A stretch of 40,929 nucleotides of DNA from Oscillospiraceae bacterium (lineage in GTDB: Bacteria > Bacillota > Clostridia > Oscillospirales > Oscillospiraceae). Below are positions 24,316 to 31,856 of this stretch, piece by piece (the stretch's first letter is position 1; each line of letters begins with the position of its first letter). The notes beneath the pieces are model-generated. The model did not search any database, was not told where the DNA came from, and saw only the letters and a program-made list of their open reading frames with translations. Made by a program: the position numbers and the translations under genes. The stretch is taken from the NCBI GenBank assembly GCA_021203045.1, contig JAJQBY010000001.1, positions 1 through 40,929 of the forward strand, in the 5' to 3' direction.

Positions 24316-25858
24316 ATTAGGCGTTGACGTAGGCGGCACCAATACGGACGCCGTCCTGATCAATGAGAAGCTGGAGGTCGTGGCCGACATCAAGCACCCT
24401 ACCACAGAGGATATTTACGACGGCATATTGAACGCCATCCGGGAGGTCATCCAGCGCTCCGGCATTGATCGCCGAGAGATCACGCAGGCAATGCTGGGCA
24501 CCACACAGTGCACAAATGCCATCGTGGAGCGAAGGAATCTGGCCAAGATCGGTCTGGTCCGCATCGGTGCGCCGGCCTCCACCGGCATCCAGCCCACTGT
24601 AGACTGGCCGGAGGATATCCAGAGCGTTGTGGAGGATTACATCATTATCCGGGGCGGCTATGAGTTCGACGGCCGGGAGCTCGCCCCGCTGGACACAACT
24701 GCTGCGGCAGAGTTCTTCCAGCGGATGAAGGGCCGGGTAAATTCCATCGCCATCTCCTGCGTTTTCTCCACGATTCGCACAGAGGAGGAGCTGGCCGTCG
24801 CCAGGCTGTGCCGCGAAATCATGGGCGAGGATGTCCACATCTCCATCTCCAGCGAGATCGGCTCCATGGGCCTGATCGAACGGGAAAACGCCACCATCCT
24901 GAACGCCGCGCTTTACCAGGTAGCAGAGCGCTTCACAGACGGCTTTGCCCAATCCCTGGCCGATGAGGGAATCTGCAATGCGGAAATATATCTTTCGCAA
25001 AATGACGGAACACTCATGACGATGGAGCACGCCCGGAAATATCCCATTCTGACCGTTGCCTGCGGCCCTACCAATTCTATCCGCGGAGCATCCTATCTCA
25101 GCAGTCTGAAAAACGCCATCGTCATCGACGTAGGCGGCACCACCACTGATCTGGGCGTCATTCAGAACGGGTTCCCCAGGGAGTCCAGCGTAGCCGTTAC
25201 CATCGGCGGCGTCCGCACCAACTTCCGTATGCCGGATATCATCTCCATCGGTCTGGGAGGCGGCTCCGTCGTTCATCAGCATCCGGACGGCACCGTGACC
25301 GTGGGTCCGGACAGCGTGGGCTATAAGATCACCTCCAAGGCGCTGGTATTCGGCGGCGACACGATCACCGCCACAGATATCGCCGTTCGGCTCGGCATGG
25401 CTGAGATAGGCGATCCGGCCCTGGCAGCATCCATAGATGAGGACCTGGCAAAGCGGGCGCTGGAAGCTATCCGCACCATGGTGGAGGAAAGCATCGATGC
25501 AATAAAAATCTCCAACAACGCAGTAGATGTTATTCTGGTGGGCGGCGGCAGCGTGATTCTGCCGAAGGATCTGAACGGCACCGCCGCCGTCCTGAACCCC
25601 GATCACGCAGGCTGCGCCAATGCCATCGGCTCCGCTATTTCCAAGGTATCCGGAAACTATGAACAGCTTATCGATTACCTGGTTCTTCCCCGCGAACAGG
25701 CGCTGGAACAGGCCAAGGCCGAGGCCACCCGTATGGCCATAGCAGCCGGTGCTATCGAAGGGACCGTTGAGATCATCGAGATTGAAGACGTGCCTCTTGC
25801 CTATTATCCCGGCAACACCTGCCGCGTTCGGGTCAAGGCAGCAGGGGACCTCGCCTGA
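24308..25858 (+). CDS. Hydantoinase/oxoprolinase family protein (HyuA-like, short form)
   Basis: A 516-residue ASKHA-fold protein. The two phosphate-binding signatures are clear: LGVDVGGTNTDAVLI near residue 4 and VIDVGGTTTDLGVI near residue 274. Related HyuA and oxoprolinase subunits open hydantoin or 5-oxoproline rings with ATP. This is the short form without the C-terminal extension of full HyuA (about 690 residues), and no HyuB gene is present; the DUF917 gene seems to be the partner. The start codon lies inside the DUF917 gene. The substrate is not known. Confidence 0.9.
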   Translation: MYKLGVDVGGTNTDAVLINEKLEVVADIKHPTTEDIYDGILNAIREVIQRSGIDRREITQAMLGTTQCTNAIVERRNLAKIGLVRIGAPASTGIQPTVDWPEDIQSVVEDYIIIRGGYEFDGRELAPLDTTAAAEFFQRMKGRVNSIAISCVFSTIRTEEELAVARLCREIMGEDVHISISSEIGSMGLIERENATILNAALYQVAERFTDGFAQSLADEGICNAEIYLSQNDGTLMTMEHARKYPILTVACGPTNSIRGASYLSSLKNAIVIDVGGTTTDLGVIQNGFPRESSVAVTIGGVRTNFRMPDIISIGLGGGSVVHQHPDGTVTVGPDSVGYKITSKALVFGGDTITATDIAVRLGMAEIGDPALAASIDEDLAKRALEAIRTMVEESIDAIKISNNAVDVILVGGGSVILPKDLNGTAAVLNPDHAGCANAIGSAISKVSGNYEQLIDYLVLPREQALEQAKAEATRMAIAAGAIEGTVEIIEIEDVPLAYYPGNTCRVRVKAAGDLA

Positions 25859-25883
25859 AAATCCTTATGAAACAGCAAAAAAC

Positions 25884-25920
25884 GCCCAGCCATCCCTTTG
25901 GAATGGTTGGGCATTTTTTC
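25884..25920 (+). terminator. Terminator after the hydantoinase gene
   Basis: A ten-base stem (25884-25893 with 25903-25912) is followed by ATTTTTTC; an A run on the other side makes it symmetric. Confidence 0.85.
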
Positions 25921-25922
25921 AG

Positions 25923-26135
25923 TTTAGGGTCCACCCGGGCATACCCACCCAGGTTATCCACGGCACGGGCGTCACGCTGGCCAATGCTCAGAACATTCTC
26001 CATGTGGACCCCAATGTGCTGATGATTCCGGTGGTGGACGGACCGATCATGACTCAGGGCACGCTCTGGCGGGAGGATTGCAGCAATCCGCTAGTCCCTG
26101 CCCTGCTGGAGCTTCTGCGGGATAAAAACACTTGA
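25923..26135 (+). pseudogene. Orphan 3' coding remnant of unknown family
   Basis: After the terminator, about 70 codons read as ordinary protein with the same C-ending codon bias as neighbouring genes (segments HPGIPTQVIHG, HVDPNVLMIPVVDGP, NPLVPALLELL) and a normal TGA stop. There is no ATG with a ribosome binding site in frame; the frame runs back through the terminator. It looks like the C-terminal end of a gene whose front was deleted. I do not recognise the family. It could also be a chance open frame, but the codon pattern argues against that. Confidence 0.45.
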
Positions 26136-26198
26136 CAGCCCCCGGCTTCTGATATCGACTCCACTGTCCCGGAATTTTTCTCCTCGCCCAAAATCGTG

Positions 26199-26227
26199 TT
26201 TACTTACGGGTAAAAATCTGTTATTCT
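26199..26227 (+). promoter_or_regulatory. Promoter for the aldehyde dehydrogenase
   Basis: TTTACT (26199-26204) and TATTCT (26222-26227) are 17 bases apart, about 58 bases before the start codon. Confidence 0.45.
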
Positions 26228-26252
26228 ATATATTAAAATGATATGGATTACT

Positions 26253-26285
26253 GAGGAGGATGCCGCCCTTTGAGCGGCAGATATT
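26253..26285 (+). promoter_or_regulatory. Ribosome binding site separated from its start by a hairpin
   Basis: GAGGAGG (26253-26259) is 26 bases before the ATG, too far for normal use. A six-base stem (26261-26266 with 26274-26279) lies in between. If folded, it shortens the gap to about seven bases. Confidence 0.5.
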
Positions 26286-27647
26286 ATGGACTTTAAGGAA
26301 CTGATCGGGCAGCAGCGGGCCTATTTCGCCACCGGGGCCACTCGCTCACTGGAGGGCCGGCTGGCTGCTCTGGAAAAATTACAGAACGCTGTAAAGGAAT
26401 ATCAGCCTCAGCTGTATGAGGCGCTGGAGAGCGACCTGAACAAAACGCCCTATGAGGCCTATCTGACCGAGCTGGGTCTTGTATACAGCGACCTGAACTA
26501 TATCACCCACCACCTGAAAAAGTGGTTCAGGGACAAAAAAATCCCCGGCGGGGTCTGTCTGATGCCCAGCAAATGCCGTCTCAGCCCGGAGCCCTATGGC
26601 GTGGTACTGATCGTGAGTCCCTGGAATTATCCTGTAAACCTGAGCCTGCTGCCCCTGATGGGAGCCCTGGCCGCAGGAAACTGCGTGGTGCTGAAGCCAT
26701 CCGGTCAGGTGCCCCACACCAGCTCCGTGCTGGCGGAGCTGCTGGCCAGCGTATTCCCGCCGGAGCAGGTATCCGTTGTGACCGGCACCCATGATCAATG
26801 TCAGGGCCTTTTGGAGCAGGAATGGGATTATATATTCTTCACCGGTTCTCAGGCAGGAGGCCGGGAGGTCATGCGGGCTGCGTCTGAAAATCTTGTTCCC
26901 TTCACCCTGGAGCTTGGGGGCAAAAACCCCACCATCATCGACCCTACCGCCGATCTGAAGCTGGCCGCCAAGCGCATCGCCTACGCCAAATGCCTGAACG
27001 CGGGACAGACCTGCGTGGCCCCGGACTATGTGCTGATACACGAGAGCATCCGGGACGAATTTGTGGAGGAATACCGCAAAGCCGTGGCAAAATTCTTTCC
27101 CAAGGGCGACATGAGCAGCATGGTCAGCATCGTGAACGACCGCCACTTCCAGCGGCTTCTGGGTCTCATAGAGAATGGCGCCGCCCCCGTCAGCGGAGAC
27201 GCAGACCCGGAGCTGCGGATGATCCCTCCTGCCCTGCTGGTGGACGTTGACCCCGACGGCCCCGTCATGGAGCGGGAGGTTTTTGGCCCGGTGCTGCCCG
27301 TGCTTACCTGGACGGACCTGAACTGGTGCGTCAGCTACATTCATGGTAGGGGCAAGCCCCTGGCCCTGTATGTTTTTACAAAGGACGAGTCCATCGCCCG
27401 GCGCATGGCGGACGCCTGCTCCTCCGGAGCGGTATTCATCAATGACTGCCTGCTCCAGGCCGCCAGCAGCGGCGTTCCCTTCGGCGGCGTAGGCCAATCC
27501 GGGACAGGAGCCTATCACGGCAAGGCCAGCTTTGACACCTTCACCCACTACCGCCCCGTACTGGAACGGAAAAAGCTTGACCTGCCTGTGCGGTATTTTC
27601 CCTTCAACAAGCTTAAAATGAAGCTGCTCACTATATTCGTGCGGTGA
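26286..27647 (+). CDS. Aldehyde dehydrogenase, class 3-like
   Basis: A 453-residue NAD(P)-dependent aldehyde dehydrogenase that oxidises aldehydes to acids. The cofactor segment SPWNYPVNLSLLPLMGAL (about 112-129), the LELGGKNP general base region and the nucleophile Cys in NAGQTCVAPDY (about 243) are present. The length and a basic, hydrophobic C-terminus match class 3/fatty aldehyde types such as YwdH. It is monocistronic with its own promoter and terminator. No neighbour indicates the aldehyde it uses. Confidence 0.93.
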   Translation: MDFKELIGQQRAYFATGATRSLEGRLAALEKLQNAVKEYQPQLYEALESDLNKTPYEAYLTELGLVYSDLNYITHHLKKWFRDKKIPGGVCLMPSKCRLSPEPYGVVLIVSPWNYPVNLSLLPLMGALAAGNCVVLKPSGQVPHTSSVLAELLASVFPPEQVSVVTGTHDQCQGLLEQEWDYIFFTGSQAGGREVMRAASENLVPFTLELGGKNPTIIDPTADLKLAAKRIAYAKCLNAGQTCVAPDYVLIHESIRDEFVEEYRKAVAKFFPKGDMSSMVSIVNDRHFQRLLGLIENGAAPVSGDADPELRMIPPALLVDVDPDGPVMEREVFGPVLPVLTWTDLNWCVSYIHGRGKPLALYVFTKDESIARRMADACSSGAVFINDCLLQAASSGVPFGGVGQSGTGAYHGKASFDTFTHYRPVLERKKLDLPVRYFPFNKLKMKLLTIFVR

Positions 27648-27665
27648 GCCCTATATATTGATTCC

Positions 27666-27706
27666 AACGGAAGCGACGTCGCCTGATGCCGCTTCCGTTC
27701 TGTTTT
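27666..27706 (+). terminator. Terminator after the aldehyde dehydrogenase
   Basis: A ten-base stem (27666-27675 with 27690-27699) is followed by CTGTTTT. Confidence 0.75.
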
Positions 27707-27741
27707 ACCCATTTTATCAATGATATTTTGCCTGTAAGGGC

Positions 27742-27781
27742 TTGACAGCATCACCATCTTTATGATATCTTTTTGATATCA
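27742..27781 (+). promoter_or_regulatory. Promoter and dyad for the SPFH gene
   Basis: A consensus TTGACA (27742-27747) is followed by two GATATC palindromes (27764-27769 and 27775-27780) in a TGATATC/GATATCA inverted pair. The -10 box is not clear (TGATAT at 15 or ATATCT at 17 bases), so the dyad may be an operator over the start point. Confidence 0.45.
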
Positions 27782-27802
27782 AATAAACAGGAGGCCACTC
27801 AC

Positions 27803-28837
27803 ATGGAAAAAGGTGAAATTCGGGAGATTCTGCTGGAGAACCCCAAAAAAGGCATGCCTGTTCTGATCGGGGTAATCCTGTCGTATATCGTAGCTATCGG
27901 CCTGTGCGTTATTGGTGCGTTTATGTCAGGCGTTTTGGGTACCTTCCTGCTGATCGTCAGCATCGCCTGGATGTGCCTGGGCTGGATTCTTTTGTGCGGG
28001 CTGAAGACCCTCAAACCCCAGGAGGCCCTGGTGCTGACCCTGTTCGGCAACTATCTCGGCACGCTGAAGGGCGCGGGCTTTTACTGGGTAAACCCCTTCT
28101 GCACCGGGGTGAATCCCGCCGCCAAGACCAAGCTGAACCAGTCCGGTGACGTGGACGGAGGCCGCAAGCAGCCCCTGGTTATATCGGCAGACAGCATGAA
28201 TGTGTCTCTGGATATGGAAACAGGAAAAAAGCTGTCTCTGAAAATGATGACCCTGAATAACGCCAAGCAGAAGATAAACGACTGCCTGGGCAATCCCGTG
28301 GAGATCGGCATCGCCGTCATCTGGCGGGTGACGGACACGGCCAAGGCCGTTTTCGCCGTGGATAACTACAAGGAATACCTGTCCCTCCAGTGCGACAGCG
28401 CCCTGCGGAACGTGGTGCGGATGTACCCCTATGACGTATCCCCCAACGTAGACACCACCGGGGACGGCATGGCGGACGATGGCAGCCTCCGGGGCTCCAG
28501 CGATGTAGTGGCAAACCGCATCCGCCAGGAAATCCAGGAGAAGGTGAACGAGGCCGGGCTAGAAATTTTGGAGACCCGCATCACCTATCTCGCCTACGCC
28601 ACGGAGATCGCCGCCGTCATGCTCCAGCGCCAGCAGGCCAGCGCCATCATCGACGCCCGGAAGATGATCGTGGACGGAGCCGTGGGCATGGTGGAAATGG
28701 CTCTGGAGCGGCTGAACGAGAGCGGCGTGGTAGAGCTGGACGAGGAGCGCAAGGCCGCCATGGTATCGAACCTGCTGGTCGTCCTGTGCGGTAACAAGGA
28801 CGCTCAGCCCGTGGTCAACTCCGGGAGCCTGTATTAA
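27803..28837 (+). CDS. SPFH (band 7/flotillin-like) membrane protein
   Basis: A 344-residue protein with two membrane segments near the N-terminus (about 17-41 and 44-66) followed by an SPFH domain. Family phrases are [30 protein letters not shown]-like (split here across 66-95), the [12 protein letters not shown] strand near 172 and a C-terminal [16 protein letters not shown] coiled region. SPFH proteins form membrane-bound oligomers that organise proteases or lipids. AGGAGG precedes the ATG at 27803. A ribbon-helix-helix gene follows after six bases. The clear Na+/H+ or protease partners seen elsewhere (NfeD, FtsH) are absent. Confidence 0.88.
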   Translation: MEKGEIREILLENPKKGMPVLIGVILSYIVAIGLCVIGAFMSGVLGTFLLIVSIAWMCLGWILLCGLKTLKPQEALVLTLFGNYLGTLKGAGFYWVNPFCTGVNPAAKTKLNQSGDVDGGRKQPLVISADSMNVSLDMETGKKLSLKMMTLNNAKQKINDCLGNPVEIGIAVIWRVTDTAKAVFAVDNYKEYLSLQCDSALRNVVRMYPYDVSPNVDTTGDGMADDGSLRGSSDVVANRIRQEIQEKVNEAGLEILETRITYLAYATEIAAVMLQRQQASAIIDARKMIVDGAVGMVEMALERLNESGVVELDEERKAAMVSNLLVVLCGNKDAQPVVNSGSLY

Positions 28838-28843
28838 ACCGCC

Positions 28844-29020
28844 ATGGCGGAAAAATCTGAGAAAAAACAGGTGCCACTGCGTCTGAGCCAGCAGCTGTAC
28901 AACGACCTGGCTGCCTGGGCGGAGGATGATTTTCGCTCCGTGAACGGCCAGATCGAATACCTCCTGACCGAGTGCGTCAAGCAGCGCAAAAAGTCCCACC
29001 GCAAATCGTCCGACGAATGA
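28844..29020 (+). CDS. 58-residue ribbon-helix-helix (Arc-type) protein
   Basis: A short ORF starting six bases after the SPFH gene encodes a strand VPLRLSQQLY, a helix NDLAAWAEDD, the loop FRSVNGQ and a second helix IEYLLTECVKQRKK, then a basic tail. This is the Arc/MetJ fold of small DNA-binding repressors and antitoxins. There is no separate promoter and only a weak ribosome binding site, so it is probably read by coupling with the SPFH gene. It might autoregulate the unit through the GATATC dyad. No toxin gene is next to it, so an antitoxin role is not supported. Confidence 0.8.
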   Translation: MAEKSEKKQVPLRLSQQLYNDLAAWAEDDFRSVNGQIEYLLTECVKQRKKSHRKSSDE

Positions 29021-29101
29021 CCACCGCACCGTCAACACAAGCCACTGTAATCACATAGAAAAGCCCTATCTCATCGTCATTCCGACTTGAGATAGAACAA
29101 A

Positions 29102-29669
29102 ATGATGAACGATCGCGTGATTTACAATAGTTTAAGAATATTTTTGTTTTTACATAAAGGTCTTATGATCTACAGATCAGCCCAAGCTGATACAAAGAGT
29201 TTGTTAGTAACCATTTGGATTGTAGCCAGGGGAATTGCTATATACTATTCGAAATCCATGCACAGAAAGATATTAAAAGCGTTACATCCAGATCTGCATC
29301 CGAATCTCTCTGAAGCGAAATCCGGTCTGTTTTTCCGTGCTATTGCCTCCTACAGAGATGGAAACCTGGAAACGATGCAAGCTATTGTTGAACTAATCAC
29401 ACGAGATGATACGCTCACAGAGGAAAAATCACTGCATTATGCATTATTATATAAACGAAAAAGAACAGCTTATCAAATCACTCGAGAAGATACACGAAAA
29501 ACCAGCGAAGATACAAAAAACTTACCCTTATATTTTTAAGGAGTTTCTGGGCAACGAAAGCAAAGCCCTTCAGCGCACGGAAGAGCTTAAGCGCCTACAC
29601 ATATATCAGGCTCAGACAGAAGATTATAAAAAGCAGATAAATGCATACTACCGTAGGAGAACCGTATGA
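29102..29669 (+). pseudogene. Degraded J-domain-like/coiled-coil protein gene
   Basis: Two overlapping frames make one broken gene. In the first, the family phrase LKALHPDLHPNLSEAK is followed by a helix up to about 29440. In the second, from about 29440, come NEKEQLIKSLEKIHE and YIFKEFLGNE, ending in a basic tail. This order is that of clostridial proteins with a J-domain-like HPDLHP motif and a C-terminal coiled coil. The front of the gene lacks the usual upstream part, so it is both truncated and frameshifted. The stretch is clearly AT-rich against its neighbours, which suggests transfer. The stop overlaps the next start by four bases (ATGA). Confidence 0.6.
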
Positions 29670-29863
29670 CACCCTGGCACTTAAGAGAACTGATGGGGGA
29701 GCACTGTCTCGACTGGCACGATAACGTATACACTAGCAGCGATCGTCTCATGCCTGTTTTAAAGCCACTTTTCCTTCAGGATCAGACTGGAGCGCAGCAG
29801 ATCAAGCCGGAATACTATGCGGACTTTCGTCTGCGGCAGTCTTTTCCTTTCAAAGGCAGGTGA
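29666..29863 (+). CDS. 65-residue protein fragment of unknown function
   Basis: An ORF starting MTPWHLRELMGEHC, joined by an ATGA overlap to the broken gene before it, so the two were once an operon. It runs into the 3' end of convergent modD with only 12 bases between, and may be a truncated version of a longer protein. There are no membrane segments or motifs I recognise. It belongs to the same AT-rich stretch. Confidence 0.45.
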   Translation: MTPWHLRELMGEHCLDWHDNVYTSSDRLMPVLKPLFLQDQTGAQQIKPEYYADFRLRQSFPFKGR

Positions 29864-29875
29864 GCTTTTTTCCTT

Positions 29876-30721
29876 TTATCGGCAAAGCTCAAGCCGAACG
29901 CCGATATCAACAGCGGGAGCGGAGTAGAGGTTCGTCGTGACGATGCCGGATATACCCGCGGCAGCGTATTGGGCAACGTTCCCCTCGTTGATGCCGCCAG
30001 CGGCAAGCACTACAACACCGGGAAAACGTCTCGTCAGTTCATCTGCCGCCGCACAAAGCTGCGGCGGGGAGAACTTGTCAAACTGAATACCATCGGCCCC
30101 TGCCTCACAGAGGGCGATAGCTTCCTCTTGTCTTTCCGTCTCCACCAGGAGCTTCTTTTCACAGCATAAGCGCTTCAGCTCCGGGATGCGTCTTAATAAT
30201 TCCTCAAATCCACCCAGAATATTGCAGTGCTGCTGAAAGATCAGCACTGTCTCCGATAGGCCCAGTCTGTGCGGGACAGCCCCGCCGGCCATAACAGCTT
30301 TTATCGACAACGCCCTTGTGCCAGGATACATCTTCCGAGTGGTAAGGATCGGCAGGTCCGGAGCCACTGCGTGGGCGGCATCCACCATGCGTCTGGTCTT
30401 CGTAGCAATGCCCGACATATGGTCCAGCAAATTCTGCCCCACCTTCCATGCCATGTGGAGCCGCCCCGCCGCCCCGTGGCCACTGACAAGCTCGCTGCCC
30501 GCAGCAACAGGGGTCCCGGAAGGCACAGTGCTGTCTGGCTCTATCCCGAGGCGGCGGAATATTTCGATGACCTCCTCGCTGCCGCACACTACACAATCCT
30601 CCCGCGTGAAGAAGGATATCTCCCCCGGCTGCTCGTCTATGCCCAGCACATAAGATGTCAGATCGAAATAAGGAACATCCTCGCGGATCAGCGCATCAAA
30701 ATCAACATTGGCGAGATACAT
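29876..30721 (-). CDS. modD: ModD-type pyrophosphorylase (quinolinate phosphoribosyltransferase fold)
   Basis: A 281-residue protein of the nicotinate-nucleotide pyrophosphorylase family. The phrases FFTREDCVVCG, SGHGAAGRLHMAWKVGQNLLDHMSG-type helix (split, about 91-115), TTRKMYPGTR and the C-terminal GGINEGNVAQYAAAGISGIVTTN are typical of ModD rather than NadC. ModD is usually tied to molybdate transport, but no modABC lies here. GGGAGG is seven bases before the ATG. It may act on another nucleotide or a metal-cofactor precursor; the NadC label is less likely since nadA/nadB are not adjacent. Confidence 0.85.
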   Translation of the reverse strand: MYLANVDFDALIREDVPYFDLTSYVLGIDEQPGEISFFTREDCVVCGSEEVIEIFRRLGIEPDSTVPSGTPVAAGSELVSGHGAAGRLHMAWKVGQNLLDHMSGIATKTRRMVDAAHAVAPDLPILTTRKMYPGTRALSIKAVMAGGAVPHRLGLSETVLIFQQHCNILGGFEELLRRIPELKRLCCEKKLLVETERQEEAIALCEAGADGIQFDKFSPPQLCAAADELTRRFPGVVVLAAGGINEGNVAQYAAAGISGIVTTNLYSAPAVDIGVRLELCR

Positions 30722-30776
30722 CCCCAGGCCTCCCGTATTATGACGTAGCGACTTTATTGTTTAACCAATATGTGCT

Positions 30777-30803
30777 GAAGCCTCCCACCTTGCGGGAGGC
30801 TTC
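30777..30803 (-). terminator. Hairpin after the small secreted protein gene
   Basis: A perfect ten-base stem (30777-30786 with 30794-30803) lies 22 bases after the stop codon. Neither side has a clear T run, so termination is not certain. Confidence 0.5.
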
Positions 30804-30824
30804 GGTACATAACCCAATGTCTGC

Positions 30825-31358
30825 TCAAGAGGCAGCGCCGGTGATAGTGATCTTTACAGTCCCGATTGTCACTTTATCAGCTGTCGCACTGTCCAGCGCT
30901 CCGGTCAGGGTCAAGGTCGTCGTAGCTGTTGGAGCTTCATTGGGCGACGTTCCCACCGCAGATTTAAGGCTGAGCGTGTCCTGATCGAAAACGCCTTTAA
31001 TACCTGCATAACCATCGTTCGCAGTGTAATCCAGCGTAGCGGAGATAGGCGCATTGGAGTGGTTGGTCACAGTGACCACATTGGCGCCCTCTGTGCAGGA
31101 CCATGCGGCTTCTTTTGCATTTTCATAGTCATGGCTTGTGGTGCTCCAGGCACCCTCTGTCGCGCCGGTATAAGTAAACTCCATACTGCCCCAGGCGATA
31201 TCCACACTGTAAACCGTCTGCGCAGCACTGCCTGCGGCATAGGTAGCGTACACTGTAGCAGAATCTGAGCCGCCGCTTTCTGTGACCGCCGCAAACGCTG
31301 CCGTAGACAGCGCGAATACCAGCGCTATGGCCAGCATCAATGCTATGAATTTTTTCAT
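30825..31358 (-). CDS. Small secreted protein of unknown function
   Basis: A 177-residue protein with a signal peptide (about 1-23, ending in AFAA) and a mature part rich in Thr, Ser and Ala with alternating beta pattern (VYSVDIAWGSMEFTY near 48-62, VVTVTNHSNAPISATLDY near 93-110). There is no sortase motif, membrane anchor or metal site. A beta-sandwich surface or matrix protein is plausible. It has GGGAGGAG before the ATG and a strong promoter about 110 bases upstream. The pattern VDI-WGSMEFTYT recurs in unannotated clostridial secreted proteins as I recall; that is not verified. Confidence 0.8.
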   Translation of the reverse strand: MKKFIALMLAIALVFALSTAAFAAVTESGGSDSATVYATYAAGSAAQTVYSVDIAWGSMEFTYTGATEGAWSTTSHDYENAKEAAWSCTEGANVVTVTNHSNAPISATLDYTANDGYAGIKGVFDQDTLSLKSAVGTSPNEAPTATTTLTLTGALDSATADKVTIGTVKITITGAAS

Positions 31359-31469
31359 GATTCTCCTCCCTGCTGATTACAAAATATTTTTATTTATACC
31401 CAACGACTGGGGCAAATACTTGTTGCATCTTCAGGTCAAGTTAAGAATGATGTTTTTTTGACAAGATTG

Positions 31470-31498
31470 ATTATACACCCTTTCCCTCGCTGTTTCAA
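31470..31498 (-). promoter_or_regulatory. Strong promoter with a long leader for the small secreted protein
   Basis: TTGAAA (31493-31498) and TATAAT (31470-31475) are spaced by 17 bases on the minus strand. The leader to the start codon is about 105 bases, with a small CCCA/TGGG hairpin and no recognised riboswitch. Confidence 0.75.
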
Positions 31499-31593
31499 TG
31501 CTTGTTTCCACTTTGTAAACATTTTGTAAACTTTGAAAGATTTTTGCCAGGGCCGTTTTTCAGCTAAAAAATAGCACTTTTCCTTTTACAAGA

Positions 31594-31636
31594 CAAAAAG
31601 AGCCGGAACCTCCTGATCATTTCAGGGGTTCCGGCT
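31594..31636 (-). terminator. Terminator after tRNA-Arg
   Basis: A ten-base stem (31601-31610 with 31627-31636), extended by inner TCAGG pairing, is followed on the minus strand by CTTTTTG. It begins nine bases after the tRNA CCA end. Confidence 0.85.
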
Positions 31637-31644
31637 AGCCTTTT

Positions 31645-31721
31645 TGGCACCCCGAATTGGATTCGAACCAACGGCCTTCCGCTTAGGAGGCGGACGCTCT
31701 ATCCTGCTGAGCTATCGGGGC
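31645..31721 (-). tRNA. tRNA-Arg (anticodon CCT)
   Basis: A 77-base cloverleaf on the minus strand. The acceptor stem is GCCCCGA with TCGGGGT (first pair G-U), the D arm is GCTC...GAGC, the anticodon stem is TCCGC/GCGGA around loop CTCCTAA, and the T arm has TTCGAAT. The discriminator is G and CCA is encoded. The anticodon CCT reads AGG arginine codons. Confidence 0.95.
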
Positions 31722-31817
31722 TTATATGAAAATGGGCTTGGGCTTTAATATCCTTCAGCACAAGCAGACAGTCTCTCCGCCTAACTGAGCCATGGGATTT
31801 AACGGATATATTTTAGA

Positions 31818-31849
31818 CTAAAACCGGGCCAGTGTCAAGCACTGGCCCG
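31818..31849 (-). terminator. Terminator after the V-ATPase operon
   Basis: A ten-base GC stem (31825-31834 with 31840-31849) is followed on the minus strand by GTTTTAG, seven bases after the end of the D subunit gene. Confidence 0.8.
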
Positions 31850-31856
31850 CGTTTCT

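Noticed and set aside
26260-26304. 14-codon ORF starting at the ATG inside the GAGGAGGATG sequence before the aldehyde dehydrogenase
   Set aside because: Its start touches the ribosome binding site with no spacing and the peptide has no leader-peptide features; the hairpin explanation is simpler.
29072-29096. CTATCTCA/TGAGATAG hairpin after the ribbon-helix-helix gene as a terminator
   Set aside because: No T run follows on the plus strand; a TTTTC on the minus side exists but no minus-strand gene ends there.
31757-31795. 12-codon ORF (MAQLGGETVCLC) upstream of tRNA-Arg
   Set aside because: There is no ribosome binding site, and the sequence is better explained as spacer or tRNA-like remnant.
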